Assembly (NCBI GenBank): GCA_002420005.1
Contig: DIHE01000054.1
Coordinates: 1-64,000 of the forward strand
DNA: 64,000 nucleotides
From: Holophagales bacterium UBA5704
GTDB taxonomy: Bacteria > Acidobacteriota > Thermoanaerobaculia > Multivoradales > UBA5704
Direction: 5' to 3'
Shown: positions 54,200-62,822 of the stretch, piece by piece
Layout of the letters: each line of letters opens with the position of its first letter
How positions within the stretch are numbered: the first letter of the stretch is position 1
Program-made: the position numbers and the translations under genes
The notes under the pieces: generated by a model
The model's database searches: none
The model's input: the letters and a program-made list of their open reading frames with translations, nothing else
What the model was told of the DNA's origin: nothing

Positions 54200-55428
54200 G
54201 AAAGCTGGAGGTGCGCCTCGTCCGGCAGCCGGGCGTGGAGCGCACCGTCGGCTGGCTGGCCGAGGCCGGACCCCGGCCGGCGCGCCGGCAGATCTTCTTC
54301 GAGTACGACCCGGCCTTCCTGCGCGATCCGCTCTGGCTTTCTCCGTTCAAGCTGCCCCCGCAGCCGGGCTTGATCGAGCACCGGGATCACAGCTTCGGCC
54401 CGATTTTCGGCCTGTTCGACGATTCCCTGCCCGATGGCTGGGGCCTGCTGCTGATGGACCGGGCTTTTACTCAGCAGGGAATGCCGCTCGCCGAGGTGTC
54501 GGTGCTCGACCGGCTGGCCTGGTTGGGGACGCGGACCATGGGAGCGCTCACCTATCACCCGCCTGACGACCCCGGAGACCTCACGGCACGGAAGCTCGAC
54601 CTGCACGCGATGGCGCGTGCCGCACGGGACGTCGTGCAGGGTCCCGCGAAGGCGGTGCTGCCTCAGCTTCTGCGCGCCGGGGGAAGCCCGGGAGGTGCCC
54701 GGCCCAAAGTGCTGGTCGGCGTGGCGGGAGAGGACATCCTCTCGGGAGAGGACGACCTGCCGGAGGGCTACTCTCACTGGATCGTCAAGTTCCCTGCTCC
54801 CGAGGACGGGCCGGAGGTGGGAGCGGCCGAGCTGGCCTACTCCCTCATGGCCCGGGAGGCGGGGCTTCGCCTGCCGGCCACGCGGCTGTTCGAAGCCGCG
54901 CGGGGGGAGCGGTTCTTCGCAGCCGAACGGTTCGACCGGGCCGGCAACCACCGCTTCCACGTGCACACCTTCGGCAACCTGATCCATGCCAACTTCCGCA
55001 TCCCGAGCTGCGATTACCGGCAGCTTCTGGAGGTGACGCGCGTGCTGACGCGCAACCGGCTGGAGGTTCTGGAGGCGTTCCGCCGCGCCGCCTTCAACGT
55101 GCTGGCGCACAACCGCGACGATCACGTGAAGAACTTCGCGTTTCGCATGACCCCTGACGGGGGCTGGGAGCTCGCTCCCGCGTATGACCTGGTCTTCGCG
55201 CCGGGTCCGGCCGGCGAGCACACCATGACCGTCGCCGGTGAAGGCCGCGCGCCAACCCGCCGGCATCTTCTACAGCTGGCGGGCCCGGCGGGCATCGCGG
55301 AGGAGGAGGCGGATGAGATCCTCGACACCGTCGCCACGGCCGTGTCCCATTGGCGCGAGCACGCCCGCCATGCCGGCGTGGGCGCGAACGCCGCCCGGAC
55401 CATCGAGAAGGCCCTCCCGGCGCGGTAA
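54196..55428 (+). CDS. HipA-like toxin kinase
   Basis: A 410-residue protein starting at GTG 54196. GALTYHPPDD and LDRLAWLGTRTMGAL correspond to the HipA N-terminal domain, AGGSPGGARPK (Ser164) to the serine-containing loop autophosphorylated in HipA, HWIVKFP to the ATP-lysine strand, FFAAERFDR and AHNRDDHVKNFAF (Asp309, Asn313) to the catalytic loop, APAYDLVFAP to the DFG-like metal site. In E. coli HipA phosphorylates GltX; gltX lies only 0.5 kb downstream here, probably by chance. All key residues are present, so it looks active. Confidence 0.92.
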   Translation: MRKLEVRLVRQPGVERTVGWLAEAGPRPARRQIFFEYDPAFLRDPLWLSPFKLPPQPGLIEHRDHSFGPIFGLFDDSLPDGWGLLLMDRAFTQQGMPLAEVSVLDRLAWLGTRTMGALTYHPPDDPGDLTARKLDLHAMARAARDVVQGPAKAVLPQLLRAGGSPGGARPKVLVGVAGEDILSGEDDLPEGYSHWIVKFPAPEDGPEVGAAELAYSLMAREAGLRLPATRLFEAARGERFFAAERFDRAGNHRFHVHTFGNLIHANFRIPSCDYRQLLEVTRVLTRNRLEVLEAFRRAAFNVLAHNRDDHVKNFAFRMTPDGGWELAPAYDLVFAPGPAGEHTMTVAGEGRAPTRRHLLQLAGPAGIAEEEADEILDTVATAVSHWREHARHAGVGANAARTIEKALPAR

Positions 55429-55441
55429 GCTTCTCTCCACC

Positions 55442-55792
55442 ATGCCTGCAAAGCCCGGCCGCCTCGTCTATTCCAGCGATGCCCCCAAGACCTGCCCCCG
55501 GTGTGGCTGGCCGGTGCGCGACTGCCGTTGTGGCACCGCGGTCGACGAGCCGGTGCCTGCGAAGATCGTCGCCAAGCTGCGCATCGAGAAATCCGGCCGC
55601 GGTGGCAAGACCGTCACCGTCGTCGATGGCCTGCCGAAGAACCGCGAGTGGCTGAAGCAGGTGGCCCGCGAGCTGAAGCAGGCCTGTGGCACCGGGGGCA
55701 CCGCCGTCGAGACCGGCGTCGAGATCCAGGGGGATCAACGCGACGCCATCCGGACCTTGCTGACCGGGAAGGGCTGGACGGTCAAGGGCTGA
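55442..55792 (+). CDS. Sui1/eIF1-like (YciH) translation factor homologue
   Basis: A 116-residue protein. An N-terminal CPRCGWPVRDCRCG zinc-knuckle-like stretch (residues 18-31) precedes the SUI1 domain: KLRIEKSGRGGKTVTVVDGL, ELKQACGTGGTAVETGVEIQ and IQGDQRDAIRTLLTGKGW. The bacterial YciH homologue influences initiator selection. ATG 55442 lies 13 bp after the hipA stop with no strong ribosome site; coexpression with hipBA is possible. Confidence 0.88.
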   Translation: MPAKPGRLVYSSDAPKTCPRCGWPVRDCRCGTAVDEPVPAKIVAKLRIEKSGRGGKTVTVVDGLPKNREWLKQVARELKQACGTGGTAVETGVEIQGDQRDAIRTLLTGKGWTVKG

Positions 55793-55838
55793 AACGAACA
55801 GGCCGCCTTGCGGCGGCCCGGGAAAAAGCAGAAGAAGT

Positions 55839-55912
55839 TGGTTGGGAGGCAGGGATTCGAACCCCGATTGAGCGGGTCAGAGCCGCTTGTCCTACCGTTG
55901 AACGACCTCCCA
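55839..55912 (-). tRNA. tRNA-Gln (anticodon CTG)
   Basis: On the minus strand a full cloverleaf folds: acceptor TGGGAGG (55912-55906) with CCTCCCA, D arm around TTCAACGGTAGGAC, anticodon stem AGCGG/CCGCT with loop CTCTGAC giving anticodon CTG, and T arm with GGTTCGAATCC. Discriminator A and an encoded CCA end at 55839. It is read in the same direction as the downstream-in-window gltX gene, 39 bp away. Confidence 0.95.
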
Positions 55913-55951
55913 ACGAGGCAGGCGTAAGAGTACAAAACCCGGGCGGGGAGG

Positions 55952-57409
55952 TCAACCCTCGGCGGGCTTGCCCCCCTCGCGCAGGAAGGCGAGGAAGCGG
56001 CCCATATGGCGGTCGGTCGCCTCGCGGCCCATCACTTCAATGAGATCGAACAGAGGCGGTCCCCCGGTGCTGGCCGAGAGGGCCATGCGGGTCGGGTGGA
56101 TGAGGACGCCGGCCTTGGCGCCCTTCTCCTCCGACAGAGCGCGCAACGCGGCCTCCAGGGCCTCCTTGGTGAACGCCGGCAGGGCGTTGAAGCGCGCGCG
56201 CAGCGTGTCGAGCAGATCCGGCAGGCTCGCGTCCTTCAGGAACTTGGCGCAGGCCGCCGGGTCGTAGGTCAGCTCGGAGCGGAAGTAGGGCTGGACCAGC
56301 TCGACCAGCTCCTTGAGCGTGGTGGCACGGGTGCGGTGCAGCTCCAGCGCGGCCTGAAGGCGCTCGCGGTCCTCGCCGGCCAGGCCGGCCTGTTCGACGA
56401 AGGGCTCCAGATGCGGCCACAGCTCCTGGAGGCTCAGGCGCAGGATGTACTGGCCGTTCATCCACCACAGCTTTTCGCGGTCGAAGACGGCGGCCGAGTC
56501 GTTCAGCCGCTCGACCGTGAAGGCTGCGATCATCTCCTCGCGGGTCATGACCTCGCGGTCATCCCCGGGGTTCCAGCCGAGAAGGGCCAGGAAGTTGTAC
56601 AGCGCCTGCGGCAGGATGCCCTCGTTGCGGAACTCCTCCACCGAGGTGGCGCCGTAGCGCTTCGAGAGGCGCTTCTTGTCCGGCCCCAGGATGAGCGGCA
56701 GGTGCGCGAACGTCGGCACGGTGCCGCCGAGCGCGCGGAACAGCGGCACGTGCTTCGGCGTGTTCGAGAGGTGGTCCTCGCCGCGGATGACGTGGGTGAT
56801 CCCCATGTCGATGTCGTCGACCACCACCGACATGTGGTAGGTCGGCGAGCCGTCCGAGCGCAGCAGGATGAAGTCGTCGAGGGCCTCGGGCGGGAAGTCC
56901 ATGGCGCCACGGACAATGTCGTCGAAGCGGACGTGGTCGTCCGGCATGCGCAGGCGGACGACGAACGGTGCGCCCGCGGCGAGGAGGGCGTCGAGCTCCT
57001 CCTGGGGGCGGGCCAGGCAGGTGCGCGGATACAGGAAGGCCGAGCCCGCCGCCTCGGCGGCCTTGCGTCGGCCCTCCAGCTCTTCCGCGGTGCAGAAACA
57101 GCGGTAGGCGCGGCCGTTGGCGAGCAGCTCGGCGGCCCGCTCGCGGTGGCGCTCCAGGCGCTCGCTTTGCAGGAACGGCCCTTCGTCCCACACGGTGCCG
57201 ATCCAGGCCAGGGCGGACTGGATCTGGCGGGTCATCGCCTCGTTCGACCGCTCCTTGTCGGTGTCCTCGATCCTCAAGATGAAGGCGCCGCCGACGCTCT
57301 GCCGCAGCAGGTCGTTGTAGATCGCGGTGCGGGCGCCCCCTACGTGCAGAAAGCCGGTCGGCGACGGCGCGAAGCGCACGCGAACCGGTCCTTGGATGTG
57401 AGTGCTCAT
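55952..57409 (-). CDS. gltX: Glutamyl-tRNA synthetase
   Basis: A 485-residue class I aminoacyl-tRNA synthetase charging tRNA-Glu. VRVRFAPSPTGFLHVGGART holds the HIGH-like motif, LRIEDTDKERS the following signature, and DKKRLSKRYGAT the KMSKS-like loop. The C-terminal helical anticodon-binding part (LPDLLDTLRARFNALPAF, GVLIHPTRMALSASTGGPPL) is complete. In bacteria lacking GlnRS it also charges tRNA-Gln for amidation; the adjacent tRNA-Gln gene fits but does not prove this. ATG 57409 is preferred over 57427. Confidence 0.96.
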   Translation of the reverse strand: MSTHIQGPVRVRFAPSPTGFLHVGGARTAIYNDLLRQSVGGAFILRIEDTDKERSNEAMTRQIQSALAWIGTVWDEGPFLQSERLERHRERAAELLANGRAYRCFCTAEELEGRRKAAEAAGSAFLYPRTCLARPQEELDALLAAGAPFVVRLRMPDDHVRFDDIVRGAMDFPPEALDDFILLRSDGSPTYHMSVVVDDIDMGITHVIRGEDHLSNTPKHVPLFRALGGTVPTFAHLPLILGPDKKRLSKRYGATSVEEFRNEGILPQALYNFLALLGWNPGDDREVMTREEMIAAFTVERLNDSAAVFDREKLWWMNGQYILRLSLQELWPHLEPFVEQAGLAGEDRERLQAALELHRTRATTLKELVELVQPYFRSELTYDPAACAKFLKDASLPDLLDTLRARFNALPAFTKEALEAALRALSEEKGAKAGVLIHPTRMALSASTGGPPLFDLIEVMGREATDRHMGRFLAFLREGGKPAEG

Positions 57410-57437
57410 GGGCGAAAACGGTATCACAGGCTCCGGC

Positions 57438-58193
57438 TCACTCCTTGGTCAGGATCACCCGCCCGTTGGGGTCCTGAATCCGCCGGGCATTGCCTGAGTA
57501 GTAGGTCTTGAAGTTGGCGATCTGCAACCCGGAGAGCTCGATGGAGCCGTGCAGCACGTGCCAGCGGACACCCTCGGTGCAGGGCGGGGTGGTCAGCGAG
57601 CCGGCATAGCCTTCGTAGGAGCGGTCGGCGGGCAGGAGGCTCGCCGGGTCCAGGAAGGTCGGTTGTTGCGTGCGGAGGGCGTCGAGAATGCTCTGGATGG
57701 CCGCATTGTGTGCCCCGGGCCGCATCAGAACCCCGACCACCGTCAGCTCCCCGCCCTGGTCGGCATGGACGAAGTGGACCTCCATCGCGGCCCCTTGGCC
57801 GTTGACCGTGTGCTCGCTCGGCTCGTGGAAGTGGAACTGGGCGAGCTGGTAGGTCCGGCCGCCCACCGTCAGAGACGTGCTGCCCCCCGCCGGCAGCTGC
57901 ACCTGGATGTCATGGCCGGTGTCGACGACCGTGACCTGCCGGGGGCCGTAGGCAAACTCCAGGGCTGGCAAGGAGCGGGCGAGCGCGCCGGTGACGTTGA
58001 TCGGCGACTGGCGGCTGCCATTGCCACACGCGGCGTACTGCGGGCAGATCGTCGGCCAGGCCGCCTGGTTGGAATAGCTCCAGTCGCAGGGGCCTCCCGC
58101 CTTGGGGGATTTGGGGGCGGAGGGGGTGGTGGCGCAGGCGGTGAGGGCGGCGGCGCAGACGGCGAGGGCGAAACAACGGCGTGCTCCGGACAT
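57438..58193 (-). CDS. Alpha-type carbonic anhydrase, lipoprotein
   Basis: A 251-residue protein with lipobox LTAC (Cys20), so envelope-anchored. CDWSYSNQAAWPTICPQYAA and RQSPINV are the alpha-CA N-terminal marks. Zinc ligands are His121 and His123 in QFHFHEPSEH and His140 in MEVHFVHAD. YAGSLTTPPCTEGVRWHVL contains the conserved threonine and the disulfide partner. It hydrates CO2 in the periplasm. ATG 58193 with a GGAGG-like site upstream. Confidence 0.95.
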   Translation of the reverse strand: MSGARRCFALAVCAAALTACATTPSAPKSPKAGGPCDWSYSNQAAWPTICPQYAACGNGSRQSPINVTGALARSLPALEFAYGPRQVTVVDTGHDIQVQLPAGGSTSLTVGGRTYQLAQFHFHEPSEHTVNGQGAAMEVHFVHADQGGELTVVGVLMRPGAHNAAIQSILDALRTQQPTFLDPASLLPADRSYEGYAGSLTTPPCTEGVRWHVLHGSIELSGLQIANFKTYYSGNARRIQDPNGRVILTKE

Positions 58194-58248
58194 GACGGGC
58201 TCCTCCCTTCGAGTTGAAGGGAGGACGCTACCACAGGTGGGGAGGGGC

Positions 58249-59586
58249 TCAGGGGGCCAACAGCCACTCGTAGGCGGGCTGCACGACGACGCCCGGTGGA
58301 GCCTCGCGAGGGGCTCCATCGAGCGTCAGAGTCAACAGACGCCTCCGGGCATGGGGGAAAAGCCGGCCGGCCTCGTCGAGCGCGCGCAGCTCGCGCTCCG
58401 CCACGGCGGCGCCCGTCGAGTCGGCGCAGACCTGGAGGAGCTCCTCCCCGGCACCGGGGTAGCGCACCAGGAAATCGACCTCGCGCCCCTCGGGTGTCCG
58501 CACGTAGCTGACCCGTGCGCTGCGGCGTTCGAGCTCCAGGAGCACCACCGTCTCCAGAGCATGGCCCACGTTGGGTCTCCCGGACGGATCGAACACCGGG
58601 ATCAGGCCGGGATCCACCGGGTAGGCCTTGCGCGGGTTCACCATCCGCCGCCGCTCGGATTCCGATTCCACCCACACCGTGCGGACGAGGAAGCAATCCT
58701 CGAGATGGCCGAGAAGCTGATGGACGGTGTCCTTGGAGATGCTGAACCCCTGCGATTTCAGAGAGGCGTAGAACTTCTCCACGCTGAACAGGCCGGCGGC
58801 GTTTCCCAGGAGATGCCGCACCAGCCAGCGGAGGCCGGCCACCTGGGTGACGCCGTGCCGCTCGACCACATCGCGCAGCAGGGCGACGTCGACGTAGTCC
58901 TGGAGCAGCCGGTGCCGGTTGGGTACCCTCATCCCCTGGCTCTCGGGAAAGCCGCCGGCCACCAGGTAGTCGAGGAACGCCCGCTCCAGGGCCGAACGCC
59001 GCCGGGACCCGACGACTCCGGAGGGCTCCGGGACCGGGAGCCCGTGATGGCGCAGGTATTCCTCGAAGCTGAACGGGTGGATCACCACCTCCCAGGCCCG
59101 CCCGCGCATGGCCGTCGCCAGCTCTCGGCTGAGCAGCGCCGCCGAGGAGCCGCTCAGGAACACCTCCACGGACTCGGAGTCGAGAATCCGCCGGACGAAC
59201 CGCTCCCACCCGGGAACCACCTGGATCTCGTCGAAGCACCAGGTGACCCGCTCCTTCCCCCGCAAAGAAGGATGGCGCCGGTAATGCTCCTCCAGCACGA
59301 GATGGAGCTGGTCCGCCCGCAGGTCCACCAGACGCTCGTCCTCAAAGTTGAGGTAGGGAAGACACGCGCGGCCGACACCGCGTTCGAGCCGTTCGCGGCG
59401 GAGCTGGTGCAGGAACGTCGTCTTGCCGGCCCGGCGCATCCCGATGACCGCCGTCGCCTTGCCCGGCAGGCTCACCGTGCCATGCACCTGGCGGGGCGTC
59501 GAGGAGGGAATCGGCTCGGTGAGCGATTCCCCCAGCTTCTCCGCGAGGACGGCGCGCAGCGCCGGAGTCGTGTCGTCGGTGGCCAT
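58249..59586 (-). CDS. AAA_14/DUF4143 ATPase
   Basis: A 445-residue protein. Walker A G49-MRRAGKTT, Walker B VTWCFDEIQ, and VFLSGSSAALLSRELATAMR identify the AAA_14 NTPase; PFSFEEYLRHHG is a family hallmark. The second half is a DUF4143 domain with a PD-(D/E)XK-like core: RRSARVSYVRTPEGREVDFL. Such proteins are widespread with mobile or conflict-linked genes and have no established role. Two palindromes directly upstream of ATG 59586 suggest autoregulation. Confidence 0.92.
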   Translation of the reverse strand: MATDDTTPALRAVLAEKLGESLTEPIPSSTPRQVHGTVSLPGKATAVIGMRRAGKTTFLHQLRRERLERGVGRACLPYLNFEDERLVDLRADQLHLVLEEHYRRHPSLRGKERVTWCFDEIQVVPGWERFVRRILDSESVEVFLSGSSAALLSRELATAMRGRAWEVVIHPFSFEEYLRHHGLPVPEPSGVVGSRRRSALERAFLDYLVAGGFPESQGMRVPNRHRLLQDYVDVALLRDVVERHGVTQVAGLRWLVRHLLGNAAGLFSVEKFYASLKSQGFSISKDTVHQLLGHLEDCFLVRTVWVESESERRRMVNPRKAYPVDPGLIPVFDPSGRPNVGHALETVVLLELERRSARVSYVRTPEGREVDFLVRYPGAGEELLQVCADSTGAAVAERELRALDEAGRLFPHARRRLLTLTLDGAPREAPPGVVVQPAYEWLLAP

Positions 59587-59597
59587 GGCGCGGGGTG

Positions 59598-59653
59598 ATT
59601 CTCCTTCCTGGAAGGAGAATTCTAGCCCAATTTCTCCTTCTCAGAAGGAGAAA
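59598..59653. promoter_or_regulatory. Tandem palindromic operators
   Basis: Arms ATTCTCCTTCC (59598-59608) and GGAAGGAGAAT (59610-59620) face each other around one T. A second palindrome has TTTCTCCTTC (59631-59640) and GAAGGAGAAA (59644-59653) around TCA. Centres are 33 bp apart, about three helical turns. They lie between the ATPase gene and the end of the next minus-strand gene. In the ATPase transcript direction they also contain GGAG ribosome-site-like strings. Confidence 0.8.
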
Positions 59654-59666
59654 GCGCTCAGCGGGC

Positions 59667-60530
59667 TCAGCGGATGCCGACCGTCATCTCATAGGCGGCG
59701 CTGCCGCGGGTGGCGAGGACGAAGAGGCGGTAGGTGCCGGTGGCGGGCAGCTCGCCGGTCCATTCGGTGGTGCGGCAGGAGACGGTGTAGTCGTCGATGA
59801 GGATCTCGAAGGTTGCGTTCTTCTGCGGTGAGGTCACTTTGACGTTCATCGTCTGCCCCTCGCGGGCCTGCAGGACGTAGGCGTCGACGCCGTTCGTGGT
59901 CCCGGTGACGGTTCCGGAGGAGGCGCCCTTGGCGAAGCGGATCGGCTTGGCGCCGGAGGTGGAGCCGAGCGAGCGACGGGCGGCCTTGCCCGCCTCGGCG
60001 AGACGGCCGCCCTGGAGCTTCCAGGTCTCGGTGTCGATGAAGTCGATGCCGCGCGCCGCGCCGGACTCGTTGCCGATGCGCTCCACCTTCAAGGCGCCGT
60101 CCTCGATCCGAACGCAGCGGACGCCGCCCGAAGCGCGGTCGCCGCCCGGGATGCGGCCGAGGAGGACAGGCTTGCCGTCCTTCATCCCGTAGACGAAGCC
60201 TTCGTCGAAGCGGCCGGTGCCGCCGGTGCTGCACAAGCTCCGGAGCACCGCTTCGTCCTGGCCGTCGCCGGTCAGATCGCCATAGAGGACCGCGCCCTCG
60301 ACCTCGAAGTACACCCCTTCGAGGTCCGAGCCGGCGGCGGCTTCGAACCGTCCGTCGGTGACGCGGACGGGAACCTGGGCCTCCTGCGACTCGAAGTCGG
60401 CGCAGGAGGGGTGATAGACGAAGTTGCGGAAGTCGACGGTGTGAATGTCTCCCGCCGCGAAGGCGGCACCCGGCCGCACCGCCGCGAGGGCACACAGGCC
60501 ACAGAGGGCCAGGAAAAGGCTCCGGCGCAT
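59667..60530 (-). CDS. Secreted protein with FG-GAP-like and PPC-like parts
   Basis: A 287-residue protein with a signal peptide (residues 1-25, ALAAVRPGAAFAA). LYGDLTGDGQDEAVLRSLCS resembles an FG-GAP calcium-binding blade. The last 95 residues (VDAYVLQAREGQTMNVKVTS, YTVSCRTTEWTGELPATGTY, AYEMTVGIR) look like a pre-peptidase C-terminal domain. Function unknown; exported. First recognised gene downstream of none: the lipoprotein gene upstream ends 7 bp before its ATG, so they are likely cotranscribed. Confidence 0.8.
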   Translation of the reverse strand: MRRSLFLALCGLCALAAVRPGAAFAAGDIHTVDFRNFVYHPSCADFESQEAQVPVRVTDGRFEAAAGSDLEGVYFEVEGAVLYGDLTGDGQDEAVLRSLCSTGGTGRFDEGFVYGMKDGKPVLLGRIPGGDRASGGVRCVRIEDGALKVERIGNESGAARGIDFIDTETWKLQGGRLAEAGKAARRSLGSTSGAKPIRFAKGASSGTVTGTTNGVDAYVLQAREGQTMNVKVTSPQKNATFEILIDDYTVSCRTTEWTGELPATGTYRLFVLATRGSAAYEMTVGIR

Positions 60531-60537
60531 ATGGATC

Positions 60538-61083
60538 TCAGTCTCCCTGGGTGTAGACGAAGTCTGCGTTCATCTCTCCGGTCGCCTTCCCGCCCTGCAA
60601 CCGGCGGAGCCGGCCGGAGAGGACGACACCCTCCGGGGGCGCCTCCGGGAAGTTGCCCGTCTTCAGGAATCGGCCCTCGAAGGCGAAGGCCACTCCGCCG
60701 ATCTCCTGGGTGGTGAAGGAGAACAGGGCACCGTCCTGCTGGAGGTCGACCAGCCTGTAGTCGTCGCCCGCCTTGGGCCGGATGAAGCCGTAGAGGGGAA
60801 CCGTGACCATCTCCTCCCCCTTCATGTCGAAGGTGGAGAGATGCAGGTGGTCGATCTCCGCCGCCCAGCCGGGTATCGGCTTCTCGGCATCCAGGAAGTA
60901 GTAGCCGAACGGATCGGAGGGGGCTTCACCCTTGTCGACGCCCGGCGCCGGAGGGGTCGGAGCCGCCGGGGGAGCCGGCGCCACCCGGGCGGCCTCCTCC
61001 GCCTTCGGCGCGGCATCGCCGCCGCAGGCGAAGAGAACCAGGGGAAGAACGGCGAAGAGAGAACGAAGGATGGGGTGGCTCAT
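60538..61083 (-). CDS. Lipoprotein of unknown function
   Basis: A 181-residue protein with lipobox LFAC (Cys20). A Pro/Ala linker (APAPPAAPTPPAPG) precedes a globular part: PFGYYFLDAEKPIPGWAAEI, LHLSTFDMKGEEMVTVPLYG, GVVLSGRLRRLQGGKATGEM. No family recognised. It lies between two other exported-protein genes with gaps of 7 and 19 bp, a probable three-gene operon. Confidence 0.78.
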   Translation of the reverse strand: MSHPILRSLFAVLPLVLFACGGDAAPKAEEAARVAPAPPAAPTPPAPGVDKGEAPSDPFGYYFLDAEKPIPGWAAEIDHLHLSTFDMKGEEMVTVPLYGFIRPKAGDDYRLVDLQQDGALFSFTTQEIGGVAFAFEGRFLKTGNFPEAPPEGVVLSGRLRRLQGGKATGEMNADFVYTQGD

Positions 61084-61102
61084 GAGTGACGGCGAGTGTA
61101 TC

Positions 61103-61636
61103 TCAGCCGTTGCACCAACCGCAGCCGAGGAGGAAGGCGTTGCCTTCCAGCGGAGTGAGCGCGATCGTCATCGGGCAGACCTTGTCGGGCTCGCCATCTG
61201 CGTCGACCGCCAGGGCCTTCGTGAATTCACCGAGGCGCAGGCCGTCCTTCTTCGCCGTGGGAGCGAGCTTCAAGGCCGCGACGACCTTGCGATAGTCCCC
61301 CTCAAAGCGCCCGTACACGAGCGCGCCGAAATCCTCGGTCTGGGCGAAGGTCAGCAGGATGGACGACGTCTTGGCGCCGGCGATTTCGAGGGGCGAGCGC
61401 AGGATGACGACGTCCATCTCGTCCAGCTCCTCGCCGAACGTCGCCGCGGCGAAGCCTTGATCGAAGTGGGCCGACCCGCTCTCCGCCATCGTGCGGACGG
61501 TGGCCAGCGGGTCTCTCTGGCAGAGGAGGGCGTCCTTGAGCAGAGCTTGCGGCGTCGGTTGCGCGGCGTCGGCGGTGCCGGTGAGGCTGGCGCCGGCCAA
61601 GCCGGCGGCGAGGGTCCATGCGATGAGTCGGTTCAC
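61103..61636 (-). CDS. Secreted protein of unknown function
   Basis: A 177-residue protein with a signal peptide (residues 1-24, LAAGLAGASLTGTADAA). The mature part includes LLKDALLCQRDPLATVRTMA, FGEELDEMDVVILRSPLEI and a C-terminal FLLGCGWCNG with two cysteines. No family recognised. First gene of the minus-strand group 61636-59667. Confidence 0.75.
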   Translation of the reverse strand: MNRLIAWTLAAGLAGASLTGTADAAQPTPQALLKDALLCQRDPLATVRTMAESGSAHFDQGFAAATFGEELDEMDVVILRSPLEIAGAKTSSILLTFAQTEDFGALVYGRFEGDYRKVVAALKLAPTAKKDGLRLGEFTKALAVDADGEPDKVCPMTIALTPLEGNAFLLGCGWCNG

Positions 61637-61737
61637 GGGGATCTCCTTCGACCTCCGATCTTACCTCTAAGAGAGCTTCCCGGCAGGCCCTCGGGCTTGT
61701 CGCTCCGGTCGTGTTAGTCTAGGACCGGGAGGCCGCC

Positions 61738-62001
61738 ATGCAACACCGCTTGACGATCGATTACGGCGACGACGTCCTCTTCAGTAGCGGCCTGCCGCGC
61801 GGAGCCTTCGACGAAGAGGCCCGCTTCCTCCTTGCCGCGAAGCTCTACGAAGTAGGCCGGCTGAGCTCGGGCCTCGCCGCAAAGCTCTGCGGCAAAGGCA
61901 GGGTGGACTTTCTCCTCTCCCTCCCTCGGATCGGCGTTGCCATGAGCAACCTGCAGCCCGAGGATCTCGACTCCGAGGTGGAGTTCATGCGGCATGGCTG
62001 A
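61738..62001 (+). CDS. UPF0175 family antitoxin
   Basis: An 87-residue protein. FDEEARFLLAAKLYEVGRLS, SGLAAKLCGKGRVDFLLSLP and RIGVAMSNLQPEDLDSEVEF follow the UPF0175 pattern, a ribbon- or winged-helix DNA-binding antitoxin paired with DUF3368 PIN toxins. GGGAGG lies 5 bp before the ATG. It overlaps the toxin gene by 8 nt. Confidence 0.9.
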   Translation: MQHRLTIDYGDDVLFSSGLPRGAFDEEARFLLAAKLYEVGRLSSGLAAKLCGKGRVDFLLSLPRIGVAMSNLQPEDLDSEVEFMRHG

Positions 62002-62470
62002 ACCGATCGTCGTGAACACCGGGCCGCTGATCTCCTTCGCCAGAATCGGCTGCCTGGATTTGATCGGCCGCCTGCCCTACGAGTTTTTTTGCCCAGCGGA
62101 AGTCTGGCGGGAGCTCGACGAAGGGCACGTCTCGGGCCACCCTTGGGCCGCGCCCGCCTGGCTCAAGAAGAAGTCCCTGGCCAAACCGCCTTCACCCGCC
62201 TTGCTGGCCGGCCTCGATCTGGGAGAAGCCGCGGTCATCCAACTCGCCCTCGACCTCGGCGTCCGCACCGTGGCAATCGACGAATGGAAGGGGCGCCGCG
62301 GTGCCCTCGCTTCGGGCCTCAGAGTCACCGGGTCGCTGGGCCTCCTGGGCCGCGCGAAGGCCGAGGGCCTGATCTCGGAGTTGAAGCCTCTCATCGCGAA
62401 GGCGACAGACGCCGGGATCTGGTACAACCGCGAGCTCGTCAAGAGCTTCCTGGAGGCCGCCGGCGAGTGA
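61994..62470 (+). CDS. DUF3368 PIN-domain toxin
   Basis: A 158-residue PIN-like ribonuclease. VVNTGPLISFARIGCLDLIG is the standard start (an Asn in place of the first Asp, as in many DUF3368 members), CPAEVWRELDEG carries acidic residues, LDLGEAAVIQLALDLGVRTV and AIDEWKGRRGA supply the other two. VTGSLGLLGRAKAEGLI completes the fold. The family cleaves RNA when the antitoxin is lost. Gene order and overlap with UPF0175 fit a functional pair. Confidence 0.9.
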   Translation: MAEPIVVNTGPLISFARIGCLDLIGRLPYEFFCPAEVWRELDEGHVSGHPWAAPAWLKKKSLAKPPSPALLAGLDLGEAAVIQLALDLGVRTVAIDEWKGRRGALASGLRVTGSLGLLGRAKAEGLISELKPLIAKATDAGIWYNRELVKSFLEAAGE

Positions 62471-62510
62471 GAAGGAAGGGCTCACCCCGGCAACAGGTGC
62501 TGTCTACCTT

Positions 62511-62822
62511 CTAGGTGGGCTTCTCGGCAGGCCCTCTCGCGACGACATCGAAGACTGCCTCCGGGTGCATCTCGACGACCTCGAGAAGAACCCGGGCACT
62601 CCCTTCCGGCTTTCTCCGTCCCTGCTCCCAGTTGCGGAGCGTCCCGACGCTGATCCCCATCATGGCCGCGAAACCAGGCTGGCTCAGCCCATGCTTCTCC
62701 CGGATACCACGGATATCGGGCTCGTCGAAACGAAACGACCGTGCCGCGCTCCGTTCGCCGCGGAGGATCTCTCCCCCTTCGCGAACGCTCGCGAACAGCT
62801 CCTCGAACAGCTCCTGCTTCAT
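62511..62822 (-). CDS. NadS/HigA-type HTH antitoxin
   Basis: A 103-residue protein. MKQELFEELFASVREGGEIL is the conserved N-terminus, RFDEPDIRGIREKHGLSQ followed by GFAAMMGISVGTLRNWEQGR the XRE helix-turn-helix, and ARVLLEVVEMHPEAVFDVVA the dimerisation tail. In the family it lies downstream of a RelE/HigB-like toxin with a 4-nt overlap, exactly as here (62819-62822). The antitoxin is intact although the toxin is frameshifted. Confidence 0.92.
   Translation of the reverse strand: MKQELFEELFASVREGGEILRGERSAARSFRFDEPDIRGIREKHGLSQPGFAAMMGISVGTLRNWEQGRRKPEGSARVLLEVVEMHPEAVFDVVARGPAEKPT

Noticed and set aside
55839..57409. HipA regulating the nearby gltX as a dedicated three-part system
   Set aside because: HipA targets GltX in E. 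coli, but here Sui1 and tRNA-Gln intervene, orientation differs, and proximity alone does not support a link.
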